Notes under the pieces: model-generated
Told to the model about the DNA's origin: nothing
The model's input: the letters and a program-made list of their open reading frames with translations, nothing else
The model's database searches: none
Source of the DNA: Isoetes taiwanensis
Lineage: Eukaryota; Streptophyta; Lycopodiopsida; Isoetales; Isoetaceae
DNA: 64,000 nt
Reading direction: 5' to 3'
Assembly (NCBI GenBank): GCA_021234155.1
Contig: JAJEKV010000646.1
Coordinates: 1-64,000, forward strand
Shown: piece after piece, positions 59,095 through 64,000 of the stretch
Numbering within the stretch: position 1 is the stretch's first letter
How the letters are laid out: every line of letters begins with the position of its first letter
Made by a program: the position numbers and the translations under genes

Positions 59095-60080
59095 CAACAA
59101 GGATGGTAGAAGGAGTAGTGTGGATTGGAGCGAAGTAGGCGAATGCCATTTGGATTAACTGGTTTGTGTAATTAAGAGGTATCCAACTGCTACCACATTG
59201 GCTTAAGAACACTCAAAATATTCATGTCATCTGTGCTTGAATTTGTATATTTCTAGCACGACAGCCCAATCCCTGTACACACGTATTGCAGAAGGTCAGT
59301 TTGCATTTGTAGTTTTGGCTTAGAGTTTGTTTGTTGTTCAGCCTTTTGTGCAACTATGTTTGTTTTCACTTTGTGTTGCTAGGGGATGCCAAACGGCTGG
59401 CACATCAACTTTGAAATATTGAAGTAATGTATGCTTAATTTTATATATTTCTAGCATGCGAACGAAGCTTCAGATGTAAGGTGCATTTTATTAATCTCTA
59501 GTTCGAAAGAGGATGTCAGATTTGTATTGGCTTCAGGCTTACTACCTAATGAAACCATGTGGCATGACCATGTGCGATCATTAAGTTTTGTGATTGCTTA
59601 TTTCCCCTTCGCCATGGGCGTGTCAACGGAGTGCTTGAATGAACAAGTGATATTAAATAATTCAAGATGTGAAATAATGTGCTGGATGTTTTAAGTTATT
59701 ATAATGGTTTTCCATAAGAAGCTAGGTGTTCTAGGTGTTTATATGCCCTCAATATGTTACTAGTTGGTAATACCACTGCAACCAACAGCTGAGATGTGTT
59801 CTCAACTATAAAATTTGAGGACGGGTTATTAAAGAGCACGTAAGAAATATCCATTGCTTTAACATGTGCGATTTGAACCCTATTTCTATTAGGAGAAACA
59901 GCTATGTGTCATCTAGATCTAGATGCCAGATATTAAGTTTCGTATTGTATTAGAACTTCTGACTCTCTAAATAGTGTGCAAAACTTAAATATCAATAAAA
60001 GACAATGGATTTTATTAAATTAACATACAAAGTGCACAAAACATATTCAAAGATCATGTGCCCAAAAGATGGTTGCCACT
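59095..60080. other. No supportable gene
   Basis: AT-rich sequence with stops in all frames. The word tatatttctagcatg recurs near 59250 and 59446 with a shared flank (ttgaa, gcttg/gctta), hinting at an old duplication. Nothing else is seen. Confidence 0.4.
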
Positions 60081-60439
60081 TTATGTTGGGGTCATGTTAT
60101 AAGCAGATAGAATGTGTTTTATTATATTTTGAAGTAAACCTATAGTCTGAAAGGGGTCGAATGCAAAAAAGACACCTTGTACATAGAATTTAGAAGTTGT
60201 TAAAATAAAGCAGGAATGTGTGCCGAAAATCCTGCTGCTATGAATGTAACCGACGAACTGATCATTGTGAATATAGCTCTGACGGTGATGATCTGAATGT
60301 ATGTGTTGATTGAAACAATGAAATCGGCTTGAGGTTTCAGATCGAATGACATACCTAAGTCTATAGTTTAGCTGCCTGGTTATTTGGTTTAGCGAATAGA
60401 TAAGAGCAAAGTATTCAATGGTCAATTGGGTTAGCATGG

Positions 60440-60799
60440 AAAATAAAATTGAGGAGAAACGGGAATGAATAGATGCTAATAGAAATAGATACAAGTTAGA
60501 AGTTGATGTGCCACTTGTTCCCCCTGAAGTGGCACTTCCTTCAACACCTGTACCTGCAGCACTTGCAGTACTTTCAACTCCACCAACAATGGAGCTACCA
60601 CTGGTTATTCCTGTGGAACTCTTCCTTCTTGGAGCAGAGTCATCGATCAGATGCCATAGTCCTTCTGCCTCCAGTACTCTCCTCATCTTAGTTTTTCACA
60701 CTTGAAACCCAGCACCACCTTTGTACACATCAGTTGTACTCATTACTGAAGCTCCAAACCTGCTAGACATTGTAACAGATAATTGCTCTGATACCAATT
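60440..60799 (-). pseudogene. Copia gag 5' end with primer-binding site, minus strand
   Basis: On the minus strand ttggtatcagagc (60788-60799), the initiator-tRNA-Met site, is followed 12 bases later by ATGTCTAGCAGG and a reading frame containing MRRVLEAEGLWHLIDDSAPR. That is the substrate-binding-like start of many plant copia gag proteins (a short lead, then M-R--LEAEGLW). The continuation is Gly/Ser/Thr-rich and then loses similarity. One TGA lies between the ATG and the MRRV block. The LTR that should precede the primer site is reduced to at most about 40 bases (ctcaaattatca end), because oppositely oriented sequence starts near 60840. Confidence 0.65.
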
Positions 60800-60844
60800 G
60801 ATAATTTGAGGAACCGACACTATCTTTTTGATGATGAAGAAGAA

Positions 60845-61930
60845 GTCAAAGGTTGCAGGCAGAAGGCATAATAAGTTGCAAAGTAAGTGCAAGTATCTTG
60901 CTGAAACTCAGAGATAAGAGTCCGAAAGAAATGTGGCTGTATTTGCTCATAAATTTTGAGGAAAAATCCTCATCTCAAGTTGACATTTTGGAAAAGGATA
61001 TCAGACAATTAAAATATCATGAGAACGATGATACTCCTGAGTTCTTTGATAAACTGGTCAATCTATTAGCAGACCTTGAAGGAGATGGTATAACATACAA
61101 TGCAAAACATCACGTGTTGATCATATCCAGGGCATTGTCGGAATTTGAGCAATTGTTTGTGTTGATTAGGAATGTTGCAAAAACAAGAGAACAGGCTGAG
61201 GAAATGATGCGAACAGAACTTGAGCAGAGAAATTATTGAAAGATGAGGAAAATAAAGTTTCTGAAATACTATATGCTGGGAAAACAAAGTCAAAGGAAGC
61301 TTGTAATAGCAGTAAAATCAGAAATGAAGACAAATCTATTGGACCATGCTTTTACTGCAATATGTACGGCCACCTGAAACTCAGTGAAAGTATAGAATGT
61401 TATAATTGTGGAGGACGTGGACATTTTGCTTCAAACTGCTCCAGCCCGAAACAATTAAAAGGAAGAGGAACCACTCAAAGGGAAGGAAGAAGTACAACAA
61501 GAGGATGGGGAAGAAAGCATGCAAATGAGAATCTTACACAAGAAGTTGAGGGACTTGAAGAAGAAATCAATGATGACACTGAGGTACCTTGTTCATTATT
61601 AATTTTTGCTAGCAAATCTGAAGCTAATAACAGTGATCTTTTAATTCTAGATAGTGGTGCAGAGAAATCCATAACTAAATCTATAAAGTTACTCAAGGCG
61701 TGCAGTGGGAAAGCAGCAGGACATGCGCAAGTCGGAGATGGTGATATGAAGAAAATTGAAGATAGTGGAATTTTAGAACTCTTTGATTTAGAAGGATATG
61801 TTGTGAATCTTAGAGATGTTTTGTGTGTGCCAAGATTAGTTAGGAATCTTATTTCAATTTCGCAGCTAGTTGACATGGGCTAGAGAGTCATATTTGACAA
61901 GCTTGATCGTAAAATATGTAGCATTATAAC
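60845..61930 (+). pseudogene. Copia gag-protease fragment, plus strand
   Basis: The first frame (60853-61239) is the copia gag core (KEMWLYLLINFEEKSS, LEKDIRQLKYHENDD, RALSEFEQLF). After a frameshift near 61240 the second frame (to 61883) has a first incomplete Cys-cluster CFYCNMYGH and a canonical zinc knuckle CYNCGGRGHFASNC (CX2CX4HX4C, about 61397). A Gly/Arg-rich basic stretch follows, then the aspartic protease start LLILDSGAEKSITKS (about 61640) and the region DVLCVPRLVRNLISISQLVD (about 61814-61875). The frame meets TAG at 61881, then VIFDKLDRKIC resumes and similarity ends at about 61925. Integrase and RT are missing. Confidence 0.85.
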
Positions 61931-62470
61931 ATGGGGTTTTTTTTTGTGATTTTATACGCTTGTTGGCATGGTTTTTATATGATTTCATGGATGTATTGCA
62001 TGAGGCATACTAATCAGTATATCTAGAGTGCACTCCACATTTTATTGTCTAAATTCCATATCATCAATGGTTCACTTTAGGGTTATTTTAGGGTTTTGAG
62101 TTTATATTTTAGGGTTGTGAACACACCATGTTATGGTGCAATAGATTTGAGGGATGTTGTTATGGTGCAAACAGTGAAACATTTGTTTTAGGGTTGTAAA
62201 AGAGGAAGATTTGCTTATTCTTTGGAAGCGGCTATCTTTGGGGGCATTTACGCGGTTGGTGAAGCAAAGTTCGGATATGTCTGTTCGTGATACATGCATC
62301 GGAGTTGGGTTATTCTGGGGGTAATATAAGAGATGTATTAGGGTTGTCGTTTTGGTATGTGTATCGGACATCGTGTATTAGTTTAAGGCTAACTCAGCGT
62401 GGCGGTTTTCTTTAATCAATTCGTTTCGGCGAGAAGAGGATCCCATTGCGGGTTTCGCAATTTGTGCAGC
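61931..62470. other. No gene; scattered TTTAGGG words
   Basis: The word ttagggtt occurs at about 62078, 62090, 62110, 62188 and 62339. No reading frame with a known domain is present. Confidence 0.45.
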
Positions 62471-62600
62471 AATCCGGATATTGGATTAGGAAGAGGCTTT
62501 GCAATCCGGATATTGGATTCGAGGAAGAGGCCGTGTAATCCGGATATTGGACTCGAAGAGGTCATTGCAACCCGGAAATCAGATTTCGGAAGAGGTTTGT
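62471..62600 (+). repeat. Four-copy tandem repeat, unit about 33 bases
   Basis: Copies start at about 62471, 62503, 62537 and 62569. The consensus begins aatccggatattggattcga followed by ggaagaggctttgc. The first three are close, the fourth diverged. A short open frame crosses them in two frames, but nothing shows it is translated. Confidence 0.85.
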
Positions 62601-64000
62601 TATTTCTTTGTTGATAGAACTCGATCTTACGTTGAAAACGCAGGGTGCAACATGAGCTTGATTGATGTCACATTTGGCAGCTCAATAGTTTCGATTCGAA
62701 ACTCTTCTTGCCGGACTTTAAGCTTAAAAATTTAAAACCCCATTGTGATTTATCCTTATTTCTCGTGAGGAGGAAGTGCATTTCGGTTTTAGTACTTGGA
62801 TTGGCGGTAAAAGTCTTCTATTGTTTTTCTTCGAGTACTTGGTATTTGTGATCGTTTTGCGGACCTAACTCTATTTTTCTCAATATCTCGAAATTTGCAG
62901 CAGATGACAAACATGGGTCATTAGAGCCGGCGTTGGTCATGCACTTGGAGTTCGGCTACAACGGGGAACTACCAGCTATTTATAGGTGAAGATTACTTGC
63001 TTTGTGGAGATCGGGTAAGATCTTCTTCCTCTTTCAAATGCTTTGTGCTCTTTATAAATTGGTTTGAAGTCTCTTGATGTTAATTGCCTTTCAATAAATG
63101 TAACTTTGTGAGTGCATGTAACTCCATAAGGCAAATCGATCTAAATTGTTGATCCTAAAATTTTGGGATGTAATATTTTTGAGAGACTTTTTAAACCATA
63201 AAGGTCATGTCGAGCTTGAAGTTGAATGCGTTGCATTTTTAGGAAAACAGGAAAACACGACTACTGTTAAGATGTGATATTGTGAAGACACCATCGCACC
63301 TTTCCCCTCGATACGGGATGTCTATTCCTAAATGCCACAATTACCAAGTATGAAAATACTTGGTGATAAATGCTTTTTTGTGCAAAAAAGAAGATGGATA
63401 CGGTCATCATTTTTTGTCCAGCTTCTTGGTTTACATTGCATATATTGATGCTACAACTGTGAGTGTTGGTTTTAGCTCGTCTTGGAATACAAGGCTCTTC
63501 GCACTTTATTTTTAGCAGTGAATACATCTAGCGACATTCCGGAGATATCAAGTATTCTGCCAAATCATCTGTTAAAGTGTTCTTTGATACTTGAATGAAC
63601 CATTCACAAATGTTCAATCGATTACAAACATATCGAGGTAATGAAAAAAGATTATATTGTGCGCAAGGCTTATTATCTAGATATTGAACTATTCAATATT
63701 CTTGTAACATATGCTTGAAACAGATGTTTGAAGTCTTTATTTTCCTATTTGCCTTCAAATCTTTTGATTGAATCATTAATAATCTCCAACAACTCTAATT
63801 ATACTTCCCCCTTAATAATAGTTTTGAGTTCTATTGAAGTTTATGGATTTTTAGCTTAAATTGCTTATATTCGCAACATCAACTCATCTAAATGTTATAT
63901 AACGTTGTTTGTTTTTGGCCCCGAAGGGGCAAAATTTTTTTTTAACCTATAACACAAACCATTACGTTACACGCATTAAAATTAAATTCCCCCTTAAACC
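62601..64000. other. No supportable gene
   Basis: AT-rich, stops in all frames, longest frame 86 codons (63267-63527, minus) without a motif. A small hairpin word ggccccgaaggggc lies at about 63918, before a T run. Confidence 0.4.

Overview
The window is nuclear DNA of a land plant with a repeat-rich genome. The evidence is a plant-type ALIX/BRO1 gene split by GT-AG introns, a fragment of plant transketolase, and several plant retroelement types: Ty3 chromovirus with an initiator-tRNA-Met primer site, Ty1/copia, L1-type LINEs, and a gag-only LTR element. Base composition is AT-rich. The genus cannot be fixed from the sequence. Nearly all coding frames, host and mobile, carry single-base indels, so either most of the DNA is decayed or the assembly has indel errors.

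Layout. 1-620 is one copy of a dispersed repeat whose inverted partner lies at about 33.88-36.79 kb. From 0.6 to 14.3 kb I support no complete gene, only short duplications at 10.5 kb and a gene-like reading frame at 12.2-12.65 kb on the minus strand. A non-autonomous LTR element of 3.4 kb occupies 14.3-17.7 kb. A homopyrimidine tract lies at 20.8-21.03 kb and a 5S-rRNA-derived sequence at 22.33-22.45 kb. A cluster of repeats rich in the word ATAAGAC fills 22.96-24.19 kb.

The best host gene is the ALIX homologue (24,817-29,304, +). It has a G-box palindrome about 320 bases upstream, six recognisable introns and a proline-rich C-terminus. About 0.4 kb downstream lies the N-terminal part of a transketolase (about 29.7-30.3 kb). 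From 33.9 to 36.8 kb a 5'-truncated LINE interrupts the dispersed repeat, with a 16-bp target duplication. A decayed Ty3 chromovirus (primer site at 37,328; pol and chromodomain to 40.17 kb) follows, then an array of hairpin-forming palindromes at 40.86-41.56 kb.

A broken multi-exon gene of unknown product sits at 42.7-45.5 kb (-). Then come a long-TIR MITE-like element (46,399-47,193), a truncated copia element (47.2-49.54 kb, -), and a 6,270-bp LTR element (50,007-56,276, -). This last element has matched LTRs, a 5-bp target duplication, a primer site and a polypurine tract. It encodes a gag and a second coiled-coil ORF, and has no recognisable pol. A second LINE with an 18-bp target duplication (57,492-59,076, +) and two copia gag fragments joined head to head (60.08-61.93 kb) close the recognisable content.

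The strongest candidates for something little described are the gag plus coiled-coil LTR element, the palindrome array, and the 5S-derived sequence with its internal promoter region still readable. The LINE has an empty-site paralogue inside the same window, which documents that insertion unusually well.
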